This document shows, piece by piece, positions 43,521 through 57,557 of a stretch of 64,000 nt of DNA; positions within the stretch are counted from its first letter, which is position 1; every line of letters begins with the position of its first letter. Source of the DNA: Blasia pusilla (lineage: Eukaryota; Marchantiophyta; Marchantiopsida; Blasiales); contig CM114273.1 of assembly GCA_050084515.1 (NCBI GenBank), positions 32,240,001 to 32,304,000 on the forward strand, written 5' to 3'. The notes beneath the pieces were generated by a model. That model did no database searches. It was given only the letters and a program-made list of their open reading frames with translations, and was not told where the DNA came from. A program made the translations under genes and the position numbers.

Positions 43521-46500
43521 AAAGAAAGCATGAATAATAAAAGATAGTGATGGGGATTCCAAGAGTCGAGGACGGGGCTAAATTCACCTGTTGTGAGTTT
43601 AGCCCATGGTCCAGGGAGTTTTTCCACGGAACCGGTGTTTGACAGCTGAAACCGGTAAAATTAGTTTCCCAACTGGTTTTCAGGTATTTTCAGGTTTTTT
43701 TACAGTTTTAAATGAAACAGAAATTCTCGATTTTAATTTGTAACCCAGATCTCCCCATCTTCTATAATACCATATGCATAATAAAAGAAGATAATGAAAT
43801 AATAAGAAAAAATAAATATAGTGTTGAATTTTGTTGTTTGAGTATTAGATGGATAGAAATAAATAGGAATAGAGAAAACGAATAAGACTTTGAGTGGAAT
43901 AGAAAAAAAATTATGAATAAATTAAATTTTATTTAATTTTATAATATAAAAAAAATAAAAAAACTATAGAATTTTTTTTTAATTCATATTTCATGGAAAT
44001 GGAAAATAAATTTTAATGAAGAAAGAATAAATTTTTTTTACATTTTATGGAAAGATAAAATTATTTAAATTGAATGGAGGATTGTAATTACTTAGAAGAA
44101 TGAAATGTTATTACTCTTCTAAAATTTTAGAAAATAAATTTTACATTTTAAATTTGAAATTAATATTTTTATTATTTTGAAAAATAATCGTATTAATTCA
44201 CATGTGATATTTTGGGAAAGAGCTTTATTTCGCTTGATGCACCCTATAGAAATTCATATGGGTGAACAAACCCAAAAAAAAATTATTATTCCTTGTAGTC
44301 CTAGTGCCCATCTCTCGATCTAATGTTGGGTTGGATTTGGAAAAGAATTTTTTGAGTCTTGATTATAGTGCAAATTTATTTAGAAATATTTTTTAGATAT
44401 CAAATATAATTAAATTACCTGAATCCTTGAAATTTTGATTTGGATAATTAAAAAAATGGAATTAAATTTATGGATGTTGAGATAAGACTTGCTAATTGTT
44501 GCGAGAGTTCCATTTGTGCATACTACTCATAGGGAGGCTACTATAAAGAAGTTATGCAAAGGTTCGATCTTGTTTAGGGACCAACAACATTTACGAGACA
44601 TTGGTAGAGATTTTATATGGAAGGTATTATGAAGTAAAAAAAATAGGATTTGATATATATATATATATCCCCATATTTCTTTGGGACTCTTACATTTCGT
44701 AACACTATGATAATATATGCCAATGTAAGAAATGTATGGATGTTAGAGTCTAAACATAATAAAATCCATATAATAATCCTATTATTTCATAAAAGATATT
44801 TTTTCAAGAAAATTGATGTTAATACACATATGGTTTTCGATGCATTTAAATGAGATATCTAAATTTTTTTTACTACAAGTCTTAGAGGAAAGACAATGAA
44901 ACATGATTAGAAGAAGAAGGGAAAACCTCAAAAGTGAGGAAAAACATGGCTTCAAGGTATGGCATAACTTGAATATTTGATAATTATTTTGGAAATTTAT
45001 TCAATTTTTTACCCTGATTTTTTGAAATCTTCATTGGGCATCCCATAATTGATATGGCACAATGTTTTTCCTATAGGGTAGCAAAAAACCACAATATTTT
45101 TACCAAAAAAAGGTCAAGAATATACTTCAAGCATATATATGTTGGAAGTGTTATCCTTTAACACTAAATGATCTATTACTCCATGCATAATATAATAAAC
45201 GTACAATAAAAGATAGGGGTTTTTATTAGAAAACATCAAAATTTGTCACATCATTTATTGGTAGACATATCGCACAAAAATTCTTATTTTTAACAGGGCT
45301 ACAACTAATATCTTGCATTTATAGTGCTTATTTTGAAGTTGGGTGGGAGGGGGAAAAACCTCGTTTGAGAGTGATTTTGAATTTTTTTTTGGTGTAGGGT
45401 TTGTGGTTCTGGTGGCAATGTGACCTAAACGCGCAGGCAACGCAGACCAAGACCAGATTTATGTTGCGGGTAGGTCCGAAGGGTGGGCACTTGTGGGGCC
45501 TATGGGACCCGGCTTACACACGAACATGTCCGTTTTAGGGATAGAAATAAGTTAGCGGACATCAATCCGTGTGAAACTTTTTATTTAAGGAAGAAAGGAT
45601 TATAAATGTGAAAAATGAAATTTTCTCAATCATTTGAAGTTTAAGAGACATAAAATTTCTAGATTACTTTTACAAAGGATAAATGATGTTAGAGGGTAAC
45701 TTGATGATTGGTGACCATTCTTAATTGATAAAAAATTTACTCAAAATTTTTCTAGTTTTAGTCAAAAATACATTTTTTCATTGTAAAGTGTGTCATGTAT
45801 ATAAATGTTTTACCCAATAGTACCCCGAAATGAACAACATCTTTGAAGTGTTCTTTCAGTTTGCGCTATCTTGTCACACGAATTTGTCGGTACAATATTG
45901 TTTGGGTACGATCGTTTTTTCTTTCTTTTTGGATATTTTTTCTTTTCATTTTTACCGTCTACGAGCGACGACTTCCTCACTTTCCAGACCAAATTCTCCC
46001 TTTCCAGACGACATTTGATATTTTTATTCACTTCATCGTAGGGATAATGGGAAAGATCTATCAGCGATTAGTAAAAACCCGAAATTGCGACGGCATGTGA
46101 CAGGCAAATCTAATACTGTCAAACGGCCTTCCAGTGTGCTGTTACTGTCCTGAGATTGTGACAACGATTTTGCGACGGCTACGTTTGCTACAATCTTTCG
46201 TACTTCTCAGCACAGGCCCAAAGCGGTAAGAAATCATAGAGAAACAGAAAGGATGCCAAGGAATCAACGTGTTATCAAACGAACTATCCTTCATGTTGTG
46301 ACTTGAGTGGGTGTCCACACGCCATACACCCTTACTATGTATTTCTTCGGCTGTAGTTTTCGACACGGGAACAAGATCCCTAGATTGCATGAAAGCGTTT
46401 GCACAGCCACGTTCAATTATCAATATCAAAGGATATATGTGTATGTCTCATTGAGTATATGTCTCATTGTGCGGGAATTTTCTTTAGCAGTTTCTACTTT

Positions 46501-46742
46501 CACGACATTTCTAGTTTTTCTTGGGATAGTACGGTGAAAACCGATACAGTGTTTCCGTTTATCCAACTGTGTTGAGACAGCCACCTGTCAAACTCTACAA
46601 TGCATACTGAGCGTACATACACGCACGTGTACATTCCAAGCTGTTGGAGATATTACAACAGCTTTGGTAGAGGGAGAAAAGAGGACCACTGCTCCGAGGA
46701 GTTTACTCTCGATACATGATATTACCTAGTTACGTTGTGCTC
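43521..46742. other. AT-rich DNA; small GC-rich repeat fragment at about 45430-45560
   Basis: Mostly AT-rich with A and T runs. A fragment near 45430-45560 (ACCAGATTTATG, GTGGGGCC, ACACACGAACATGTCCG) resembles the right half of the TIR element at 56121-56608. No gene seen. The 3' UTR of the oxidase gene would lie in the last few hundred bases. Confidence 0.4.
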
Positions 46743-49201
46743 TCAGTTTCCAAGTGGTGTACTGTCCGGGAAGTTGTAGTTTTTCGTTTCACCGCAACCC
46801 ATGGTAGATCGAGGCACCACAGGCAATTGGTCCACTCCTTCGGCGAAGACGACACCCATACCCAAGTGAAAATGCGGCTCGATGTGGCAATGGAACGGCC
46901 AAATTCCAGAATTGTTAGTCACAAACCGAATCACCGTCCAGCCGAAGGGGAAGAGTGGCACAGTGTTCCTCAGCGGAGGGTTGTAGTAATTCAGGTTCGC
47001 ATAGTCGGAGGAGGCGTTGAACTTGCCATCTCCATATCCCAGCACCCAGAAGTCATGCCCATGGAGATGCCAGGGATGCACTTCGCTCACGTTTGGAGAC
47101 AAAGTGCAGGCGTTCTGAAGAATGATGTCAATAGTCTTGTTCATCTCCAGAGTGTAGAACCCACTTCCAACATTGGTGTAGGGGTTCGGGGGAGGTTTAG
47201 TGATGTCGTAGTCCTGTGGGAAATAATCGGGAGGCGTCTCTAACGGGTGACCTCCATGGCCTGTCACGTTGATGTTGTACTTGAGAGCTGCGAGAACTGG
47301 AGTGGCGATGGGAGCAAACGACAGGTTGTTGAGAGCCCACTTAATCTTACCATCCAACTTGTTTTGAGTGTTGAGGAGGAAGATCTGACGGTCGGGGTCA
47401 CCCCGAGGAAGCTGTTCGATGAATCCCTCCCTGGCGACGTATGACCGAGCCTTCGCCACGCTGTAAGTGTAATTGTCCCAGAGTGGGCTCACGGGAGCGG
47501 AAGTGTTGGGACGCGTGGGCGGGTTGTTGATGTAGTGCAGGATGGCCAGGCCAGGGGGAGTCATGGGATGCCGTGCTCGTACGTTCATCGCTGCCCAGTA
47601 GTTCCTGGAGCTGTCTTGATCGGCTGTGAAGATCACTGAGTAGCTCTCTCCAGAGTACACATCAATATCGTTCATCACCACTGGCTCTACGTAGTGACCG
47701 TCGGCTTCCACCACTGTAAAGCTGTGGCCCTGCACTCATTCCAAAGCAAGCGTCAGCAGACAACAACCGCAACCCGTGGAGTATCAGGTAGTCGCGAGAC
47801 AGTTTGAGTGTTTTATGCCTCCAAAAAGGCGCCAAGCGATGGAAGAATGTTAATATTCATGAAGCACTGCTGGATCGGCGAGGGTATAGAAAGCCGAAGA
47901 CAAACATCATGAGTTGAACTTGCACGGAATCTACGAGTGCGGTTGGAATCATTACCTCCAAGATGAAGTTGAAGGCGCTCAGAGATGCCACACTGGCGAT
48001 GCGCAATCGGTAAGTCTTGCCCGCTTCCACAGGGATGATGTAGGGTTGACATTGAGGAGAAGTCTGGTCGCAAGCCATGCTTACGGTGCTATTTACGCCT
48101 GGAGGAGGTCGAGGCAACAGAGAGCAGTCGTAACTCCCGCGACCTTCAATGAGCAGAGACTTCAAGGAAGAAGTGCCCAAGGCACCACAAAGTTAGTACT
48201 CTTCGCTTCCGCACGACTGAAAGGAAGACTCTTGACAGTTTTTAATCCAACCTTGTAAACGAGCGACGGAGAAAGACCCACCTGAGGCTCACCGACCCAT
48301 CTAAGGGGATTGGAGAACAAACCGAGCTCCTGGTCCAACATGCTGCGGTGCCACCAATCATTCAAAATAATGCTCAAATTCCCTTCGTACGAAAAGGGTT
48401 CCTTGTGCATCGCGTCCACAATCAGCCCTCCGTAGAATCCAGCTGCCCGCTGCATGCCGTAGTGCCCATGCCAGAAGAACGTGCCAGGCTGCAGGTATCA
48501 ACATAGATTGGGTGTGTCACAAGAACTGCAGCCTTTCTGCCGTGTTTCTGTATATGTCGAACAGAAGTTGCAGGACATTTGTATCTGGGACTCAGTCGAG
48601 GAACTTAAAGACATCGACGACCTGGAAGGACGAGATCTGGTAGGCGTGTGAGAGTGATGGGGTGCCATGGGTGGGGACTGTGAAGCTGTGCAATTTCAAG
48701 CACACGGACGGAATTTATGGACTAGAGCGACTTACGTTTTCAACGACGAACTCGTAGGTGAACTCATCCTCTGGGTCGATGGGGCATTGTGAGACGGAGG
48801 CAGCCCCATCTGCCCAGCACGTCCCGGTCTGCATAAACCACAAGGGAATTTCAATTTCGCTGTCGATCTCACCAACAGATCAACATCAATGTGCGCAAGC
48901 GAAGTGCACCAAAGCCAAAAGTTGAAAGGGTCGCTACCTGAATCATGCCATGCCAGTGGATGACCACTGCTTCCGTGGGCATTCGATTCGTAACCTTGAC
49001 AACAATGGTGTCACCCTCGGTGGCATGGATGCTCGGACCCGGGAACTCTCCATTCACTGCGATGATCAACTTCTCAACACAGTCGGGCGCAGCATAGTGA
49101 TAATCCACAACCCAATCGTAGTACCTCTTCTCTGCTCCTTGCACCGATGCCACCAACAACAGCAACTGCACGACAGTCGCTGTCACCTGCATTCCTCTCA
49201 T
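46743..49201 (-). CDS. L-ascorbate oxidase-type multicopper oxidase, secreted
   Basis: Oxidises ascorbate (probable substrate) with reduction of O2 to water in the apoplast. Five exons on the minus strand: 49201-48938, 48828-48736, 48488-48282, 48159-47956 and 47729-46743, all introns GT-AG and phase 0, giving 584 aa with no stop or frameshift. A signal peptide (LLLLVASVQGA) leads to YAAPDCVEKLIIAVNGEFPG, typical of ascorbate oxidase rather than laccase. Copper ligands: HWHG (residues 82-85), WHGH (125-128), HPWHLHGHDF (about 475-485) and HCHIEPHFHLGM (about 540), the last with the T1 cysteine and axial methionine. Three cupredoxin domains are implied. Ascorbate oxidase is the best call; a closely related multicopper oxidase with another substrate is possible. 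Confidence 0.92.
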
Positions 49202-49464
49202 GTTGAAAGAAGGGTATCCGTCCTAACCGCACATTTGCAGTACGATATTCCACGGCCTCGACGAGGGGATCAAAGCTCCACGTCCGAGCGGAATGCAGAC
49301 GCGGTGCGTAAAGAAAGCTGAAAGATTTATCCCCGCACGACGCACTCCCTACTCCACCGAGGAAACCGAACTATCTCGGTACTCCACCCACTGGGACGAG
49401 ACGGGGGACTCCACACTCAGTTCGAGTACTCTGTGGATGAGTACAGATAGAGAGCAAAACTGTT

Positions 49465-49474
49465 TATATTTATA
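49465..49474 (-). promoter_or_regulatory. Candidate TATA box of the ascorbate oxidase gene
   Basis: TATAAATATA on the minus strand, about 265 bases upstream of the ATG. It would give a 5' UTR of about 235 bases. No other promoter element is clear. Confidence 0.5.
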
Positions 49475-50853
49475 CCGCACAGAAGTGAGGACTCGAAAAT
49501 CGCCGAGTCGGGAGTTGACCGGAGTCAGTCCTGTCACCTGTAAGAGGATTACAGAATCCCATGATTTCCAACGGTCACAGACATTAACTGCCCGTCACAC
49601 CTCCCGACGTACCACCTATGCTGTAAGCTACTGCTTTCCCCCAATTCGCGTTTGAACCTATTCAGTCAGCAATGAGCATAGAATACGCTTGAGTCTGTCC
49701 ATGTGCTACCCGGAAGATGAATAGGCTCGACTCGCTCGAGTGAGTTCGATCACGGGGATTGGGTGACTGACCACTTTTGGGTGCCGGGTTCGAATCGGAC
49801 CAACCCTGTCTAGTTTTGTTGCAATACTCGTTTATGGTTCTAGTTTTTAGTTTTGTTGAACGACTTCTTCTCAAATTCATTTCTAATCCTTCTTGGAAGA
49901 GGCCCGAAGACGAGTAGACACTTTGGGATTAAGAATTACAATTTTTTCACATAAACTTTATTTAAAATCTATACGATTATGTAAATATGTAGAAAGTCCC
50001 CCCTCTTTTAAGAGTCTTCACATTCTATAAGAAGTAAAGCACTTTAGAAAATGATTAGGCCTTATGTGGGTAACTTGCATGGGTAAATGTTTTCAATCCA
50101 AAAGGCTCGAGCTCCACAAACGAGCCTTTTGGATAGAAAAAATCCCCATCCACATAGGTGTGTGTGTTTGGATGGTTTACTAAATGAGTGTTGAATAGAA
50201 TAGTAAATTTCGTATATGGAAACAATACTTTAAGGTAACTTTGTTGCAGCAAAAGCTCAAGGAGGGAAGTTGGCAGAGTCAAAGTGGGAGGAGTTGAAGT
50301 TGGCTGGGGAGGCAAACTCAAAGCTCCGATCAGCAACGCCAAAGCAGAAAGTAAGATTCCACTCGGGCTTAGTGAAGTCTCTATCTTATATGTGTGAGCC
50401 TTTGAGGGTGTAAGAGTTTGTTTTTATATCCCTCATCAGACATACAATCAACATGATGAGGTTTAATTTGTATTGAATTGTACTTATTGGAGCTGAGATT
50501 CTATCCAACATTCATTCATTCGTTCATGCAATCTGATGATGAAGCCCTCCTCATCAACCATCAATTTATGGTGGAAGCGATGAAATTGACGAGCTAGGCA
50601 TGTTAGCTTTGAGTCGAGCCTTCTTCATTATCATCCCAATCCTCCTGTACTCTCAAATCCCTCTCTTGAACATCCGAGTAATGGCTGGCTGCCAATTGCA
50701 ATAGAGTGCTTCAAGGACTTGATCGCGCCCCCAAATGCAAGCTATAGCTAAAATTTCTTCTCTTTGTTCTCTGCTTCCGCTCCCATATGGCACTTAATCT
50801 CGCAAGATTTTTCAAGCTCGAGCATGCTTTCTCTTCTAGCTCTTTCTACCTTG
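49475..50853. other. Intergenic DNA upstream of the oxidase gene
   Basis: Mixed composition. A GGTTCGAATC word at 49787-49796 looks like a tRNA B box, but no tRNA fold can be built around it. No gene seen. Confidence 0.4.
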
Positions 50854-51452
50854 TGTCGTGCACATACACATCGCTACACAACCCACATTGTTGGTCACAT
50901 CTACACACCACACAACAATGATCTTCCCAACAAACAGGTCGATCCATCCATAAACCAAACAAACTCATACATATACATCGAGATCCCACAACAAAATGAG
51001 AGTAAAAATGGCTCACCCGGCCTAAAACTCCACTCATGAATCTACATCCGCATATCGAGCCACATCTATCCTTTGCTATGAGGAAATTTGGATGCTAGCA
51101 TCCTAGTTCCTACACACCCACACACACATACATACAAGAGAGGTGCTCTTAAGGTTCAACATGAGAATGATGGCTTGAGAAAACCATCTCTCTTAGGCTT
51201 ATACCCCAAAAAGAGCCGTGCCAACGGTAACCTATATGCATAGGTTACCGGGTGACGGTTCACTCGGTCAACGGGTCACTTTACGGACTAAGACCAAAAT
51301 AGGAAAATCGCCATAAACAACGTTCCGAACGCAACAAACCTATCGCCAACCTCATCTGACATGTGGAGACAAAGTTACACTCAAGACAGTCCGATGGCTC
51401 TCTACACCATTACCACGATAGATCTCTTCCAATCGACTACTAAGATGTGACA
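50854..51452 (-). repeat. Isolated A+B terminal repeat of the gypsy family, minus strand
   Basis: Reads on the minus strand as A (51452-50993), then B (50992-50854), 599 bases from TGTCACATCT to GCACGACA, with the same A/B joint as 38791-39403. It is flanked on both sides by CTTG (50850-50853 and 51453-51456), a perfect 4-bp target duplication. That proves TGTC...GACA as the outer ends of an inserted unit. It looks like a solo LTR. Confidence 0.85.
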
Positions 51453-54400
51453 CTTGCAACCAATGCACTATATGCTTTGTAGTAGTCTTACACAAATGTG
51501 TGTCTTCTCTTGTCTGCGTGTGCTCCGTATTCCTCCATGTGCAGCTATGGTGAGTTCCCATCCTCTATTTGCCATCCACTATATGCTTGTCTATACCAGC
51601 TATGGCCGGCTTCCATCCGCTTGTCACCCTTCTACTACCTTTCTTCTCAATGTAAGGAGAATGTGTGCTCTGTCGGTTCGTAAAAGAAGCCTAAAGTCTC
51701 CATGATCATAGATCCTTGTCACCCTTCTATTGCCTTTCTTTTGCATGTAAAGATGTTAGCTACTACATTATACTAGGTAAATGGGGTTGGTATGAGGGAG
51801 GAACCCAAAAGGGGATACGTAAAATATTTTCCACATAAGAAAGGTTAGAGAAAAGCTAGTGCCACATATCTAATATCAATCTAAAATTTCTTGAAAAAAT
51901 GTTTTCTTATCTTCTATTTCAGTCATTAACATATGTCTCCTCCAAATCAAGAAGTTGCAAAGTAACAACTTGTCTTCCGTTGATAGCCACAATGATTGTA
52001 TCGTAGTATGTTGAGTTAGAGTCATAAAAAATCACTTACATTCATGAATCTCAAAATAGAATTTAAGACACAATTATTCCTACGTTTTCACTCCATCGAG
52101 AATACATGATCCTTACCAACAAATGAGCACATAAATGCGGGACTCAAAACAACTTATGGATTCGAATTAATCTCTATGGCCATCTCCCACCTAACTTTCC
52201 TTCATACAAGGAAGGAGGATGAGCATGAACTTAGAAAGAAGTAGCCATCGCTAAAACCAAATTCATGCACAATAGATCTCTACATATAAAATCATGGAAA
52301 ACCTATAACTCTTATATCTTTTGAGAAAATAAAATATGAACAAAGCACTCAATGTCCAACACACCCTATATATAAAAGTTTATGGAGAAAAACCTCAACA
52401 CACGAGAATGTATGATCATCATGGTTGGGTCATCCTAGCAACGTGCACTCTACTTTTAAAACAACTAACGTTATCATGCGCCTATTTCCGTCAATGTCGA
52501 TCTCGTATGTTGCAAAATCTTGCATTCAAGAGGTCACACTCTTGTTATTGATGTGCACCCAAATACTCATAATAGCCATAGTTTGGGTCAACCTTCCTTG
52601 CATCTCTCGAGTCTTGGTCTTCGGCCATCCTTCAAGCTGAACCGATCTAGATGGGATCCAATACTGACCTAATCCCTCACTCTCCAACATAAATCATAGG
52701 CAAGTCATTCACAACTTTGTATAGACTTCCTTGATAGTCTAGAAACTTGAAACGATGCTAGCGGATTTGGCACTCCTAATTTCCCAGTGAATTTCAATCA
52801 AGCCTCTGATTGGGACTCAATATGTGAGTCACAAGTCAAGATCTAAGGTTGGTGTCCATAAATGATCCACTTGGACTTGGCTTATTATCAAACTTCAATG
52901 CTAATCTCTCAATATATGCTCTTAGTTCATCCTCATGGTTCTTAATATAGGGTTCAAGTTCCAAACAACCTAGGAGACCCTCCTCCTTATATATAGTTCT
53001 AGATATCTCCATCCCCTCCCTACATTGAGAAAAGTCCTTATGGGCCGCTCCTTTCATGGTCCTCAATCCAACTATCACTTCGATAGTTTGGGGATGGTTT
53101 TTAAATCTCTACGTATGTATTTTTCCACATGCTTAATACATTGGAACCATCTTCTCAAGAATTTTTTGACATCATCTTATTCATCCCAAATGTATCTTGG
53201 ATCTAGCCGTTATGACCTTAAACATGGAGAACCCCCAAATGCTTAGTTAAATTCCAAGCTATATTGTATTCCCTTTGGTAAGTTGGTACCCATTGTAGAA
53301 TTTTTCCTCTACTTCCCCTAGCTTCACTTCAAAGCTCTCCCTACATTGAGCTTTGCAAGCGGAAGACTTAGTTGGAGTCCCATAGACTCAACCGGTTGCG
53401 CACTCCATAGATAGCCAAAAAGCCAACAAGTGCTAATCGGATCGAGTCTTCCCAAGTGCATAGGGTATCCCTAGCAAGCCTCTTCCCTAAGCATTGACTA
53501 ATCTCCCTAGGTTGCTTGTCTTAACCAAAGTGCGTTGGGTTAATTTCTCAAGTTGTATCCCTTAGCTCAAACTTGAAACATAGCCAAACATGCATCACAA
53601 TTCGTTGGTGGTTCAAGGGCTTGAACGGATAGAGAGGGAGAGTTTCGCCCCCTAAAGGTACTTCTAGGGTTCTCAAGGGAAACCCCATCTTCCGCATTGT
53701 CCCTCTCAAGCCCTTGATTTTGGGCCTCAACCCAAATGTGCTTTGCGACCCACGAACTAGCGTTTAACTAGTAGTTATCCATTTGGATGGCTTGGCAAAG
53801 GCTTCTTGTAGCTTATGCAACTCTCGGCTCCCCAAACGCAGCTTTGAGCTTCAACATGTATTTGATTCGTCTCATGGCTAGCACCTGTCTTGAATTCATA
53901 TTTAGCATCTCATGGGTTGTCTTGCCGCCCTTTGCGTTTCGTGACTAGTCTACTGGCGCTCATTTGGTTATGAGGGTTGGTCCCAATTTGGAATTCTATT
54001 GAATTCTAAATTGTGACCATTAATTCAGGCTTTCCCTCATACAAGGCCTTCATTTAGATTAAGGATGCAAGTCAATAAGTAAATGTGGAATATCCAACAT
54101 CTCTTACATAAGAAGTCTAGATTCAAAATTCAGACTTAGACATTGAAGGAGCCATGGTTTTATGATGTAGATAAACCTAAGGTCGTTCACATAGTAGAGC
54201 CTCATTAGGATGATGTAACAATAGATGAAATACTTTAGATGATTCATTTACATATCATTTTTTCCTTGGAATTATCGATTTTATATTTGCATAAATATTT
54301 GAGTAGACACAATATTTATAAGATTGGTTGGTTGCATTCACTAGCCTTGTGGGACTTGAGCTCTTCTTAAGATACCACTAAATTGTTCATAGAGTATTCA

Positions 54401-54470
54401 AATGTTCCTTTCCTTGATGCATTTCTATGGAGGTAATGGAAATTTCAAGCCTTTGTTCATTTCTAGGAAA
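51453..54470. other. AT-rich intergenic DNA
   Basis: No recognisable gene. Small open frames (for example 52336-52640) show no domain. The part from 53280 to 53960 is slightly richer in GC and reads as non-coding on both strands. Confidence 0.4.
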
Positions 54471-54680
54471 TTTTTCAAGAAAAGCATAATGAAACTAAGA
54501 ATGAATCTTTGATTCCAAGTTCGGAGAATGAGCTTACATACGGGAGAGTTTTAGCGGGAGTAAGAATACATAAATTCTTGATTAAGATCAATAATCTTCA
54601 AAATCATATCTTTAGATACTACTAGAGATGAGGGGATGCTAATGGTTATTTTAAGAGTCCTATTTTTTGTGGACAACTAC
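54471..54680 (+). pseudogene. Possible copia gag relic
   Basis: A frame around 54520-54610 reads ENELTYGRVLAGVRIHKFLI, then KINNLQNHI, close in layout to ENQLIFKKF...EKFLTRIKNLQD at about 63140-63230 in the copia element near the window end. Too short and broken for more. Confidence 0.3.
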
Positions 54681-56120
54681 TTTGCAAGTGTACTAAGAAT
54701 ACTTTTTTGTGAGTGTATGGTATATCATTCTCATGCAAGCATATTGCAAGATCTTTATGAATAAATTGGTGTTTTGCACGTGTGAATTTCTTTGTTGGTG
54801 TTTAGAATCGAAATGGACTCACAAGACACTTTGTGACTTTGTGATTGTTTTTGTGAGTATAGAACGGTTATTCTTGCAAAATGATAACCACATAATCTCA
54901 ATATTGAAGTTAGTAAGTCTTTAATTTACAGCAGAATAGAGAGTGTTTGCATGACACTTAAGCAAAAATCAGATATTGAGGCTAGTAGGTCAAGGATGGC
55001 TTGGTAGGGAGCAAGGTAAATAAGGTCTAGATGAAAAAAAATCATAAATTTATTTACTTTGAAAATTAAAAAATCTAAATACTTGGGTGTTGGAAAAACA
55101 TTTGGTTGCTAGGGCGCCAAAACCCTCAAATTATGGGTGTCACGTGCGGGTGCCCAAAAAGTGAGGGTGCCGCTACCCTAAGACTCTACTGGTAGGGGTT
55201 AGCACACAAAAAGTGAAGACATCAATAGAAGGCAAGATCTCTTTGCAGACTACAAAAACCAACTAAGTGGAGTTTCTTTAGACAATATTCAACTACTATA
55301 ACTCTGTTAACCTGTGGTCTAAAAAGAAAAGTTGTACGAAAGGATGACATGGCATGTAGTATTTTTTATGTATGACATAGATCATATTTGAGTAGTTCTT
55401 GTGGATATTAACTATAAACTTCCATGTCATAATTATTTCCATATCATCATGAAGTCATGATTCATGTGGAATTAGGTTTATATGAGGTGGCATATCATCC
55501 ATTTATATATCATTGTTGCGGTATTTGTAAGTGATTTAATTTTTGCAACTCAACCAATATCATGTGGAAATACTACTCTCTTCCTTACAACTACAAAGAT
55601 TTGATTTCATCTTCTTAGTTGGATACTAACTTGGATATAATGGATGTGTAGAATCTTCCTTAGGAAAGAAGATATCATGATTCATAAGAACCCTCACATC
55701 ATGATAGTAGCGTGGTTAACCAAGTCATTGAAAATTTTTTTGATTGTGCATATCTATATCATAATAGACGACCCTGTATGTACAAGAAGATGAAATAATG
55801 GGACAATAGAACAAAATAGCAACATGCGTGTAATTTTGTGTCCTAATTCCCATATGATAGGAAGGAAAAATGAACTTGAATAGAAAAAATGATTTTTTTC
55901 ATCAAGATTCATTGATTACTTTACCCATACTACAATGGGAAAGTCTATATGTATAATAAGGCACATAATTTAATAATAAGACAAAGCTTTTTTTTTTAAT
56001 TAAAATTTTCCCTTAATTCATATTTTATGGGAATAGAAAATATATTTTAATGGAAGAGGACTTTCAAAATGATTTTATTGATTAATGAGTATTAATATGA
56101 TGGGAGGAATGGAGAAGGAT
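54681..56120. other. AT-rich intergenic DNA
   Basis: Nothing recognisable apart from A and T runs and a few short open frames. Confidence 0.4.
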
Positions 56121-56608
56121 AAGGTTGCATGGGAACAAACAAGTCCATCCATGGGACGGACATGTCGCTTCAATACCGGCACTCCGCATCTTAGCCCGCC
56201 AAGCAGTCGCGTAGACTTGGACTGGCCGAGCTGCCCCATAGGTTGTGGCCCACGAGCAGCCCACACCAGCCTACATCAGGCGCGGAGGACGGGCTATACA
56301 TAGGCTCCCATTGGGCGGGTTCAAGCTCGCGCATGGCAGCCCTTTGGCAGGCTCGACCGTGGGTCGTGGGAGGGCCTAAGCCCGCCCAATGGGATTATGG
56401 GAGCCCATCCTGCCGCACGCTGCGCACAAGCCACAACTCGAGTGCGGGCTCGTCTAGACCAGATTTACGCGACTACTTGGCGGGCTCAAGTGTGGGGCCA
56501 CATATACCCGTGCCCACACAAACATGCCCATCTCTAGGACGGACATAAGTCCATGGACATGTACATGTTGTCCGAACACACTTTGTCCGTGTCACTATGT
56601 GCAACCTT
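56121..56608. mobile_element. Small TIR element, non-autonomous, GC-rich
   Basis: 488 bases with inverted ends AAGGTTGCA (56121-56129) and TGCAACCTT (56600-56608). The flanking GGAT (56117-56120 and 56609-56612) is a candidate target duplication. The interior is GC-rich with repeated GGGC words and no gene. Related sequence occurs at 7231-7530 and about 45430-45560. The superfamily is not clear: a 4-bp duplication does not fit MULE (about 9 bp) or hAT (8 bp). Confidence 0.5.
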
Positions 56609-57513
56609 GGATAGAGAGGACTAAGTATCTTTTAAACTCTACGGATGGGTGAATTATTTAGGGGAGTGGGGTATTATTTAAACTTTAATTAATGAGTCAA
56701 ATGACTTAGAAGAGTGGAATATATTACTTCTTTAAGATTTAAGAAAGTAAAAATTATAGTTAAATTTTGAAATAAATAAGAAATTTTAGAAATAATCCTT
56801 TTAATTTAAAATTAATATTTTGGGGAAAGGGAAACTAATTTGAATGGAAAAGGGAAAATATTTCATTAACTAAAATTAATTAATGATTTAGTTAATGGAT
56901 TTTATTTTGATGGGAAAAAATAGAAGGGGAATAGTAGGTATTGTTTAAAATTTTATGGAGATGTGAATTTATTTAGGGGAGTTGGGTATTATTTTTATTT
57001 TTATTTAGGAGTGGAAAAAGTGAAATTTTATTACTCTTTTCAAGATTTAAGAAAGTTGAAATTATATCTAAATTTTGAAATGAAATATATTTCTAAATTC
57101 CTTAAAAAATCATTTTTTTATGCAAGGATAGTCATACTAACTAGTTGCCATTATAGATGGATTAGTTCATGCTAGTTGTGATATTTAATGAGAAGACATG
57201 TCTGCTAGTCTAAATTTTGTTAAATAACTTCCATCCAAAGAATAAAAATCTTCCTTTGTTACAACAACTTCACAATTGTTGGGCATATAAACGTATGTAA
57301 ATGTAGATATCTCTTGACTTGCAATCTAACTAAACTTCGATCCACACTCAATGTTGGTCTTATCTTGATGATCTCACACCACTTCTATATGAAGTCTATA
57401 GATTGTATTTTAATTTCTTTGTAAATTATGAGATCTTACTTAGTCTAACAATGTAGTTGTCTTTTCTTCAACGGAACATGCATTTATATGCGCCATATAG
57501 GTGCGAAATGCAA

Positions 57514-57557
<44 letters not shown>

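Noticed and set aside
49740-49815. tRNA gene or tRNA-derived SINE around GGTTCGAATC
   Set aside because: The T-arm does not pair around the loop and no acceptor stem or anticodon arm can be drawn.
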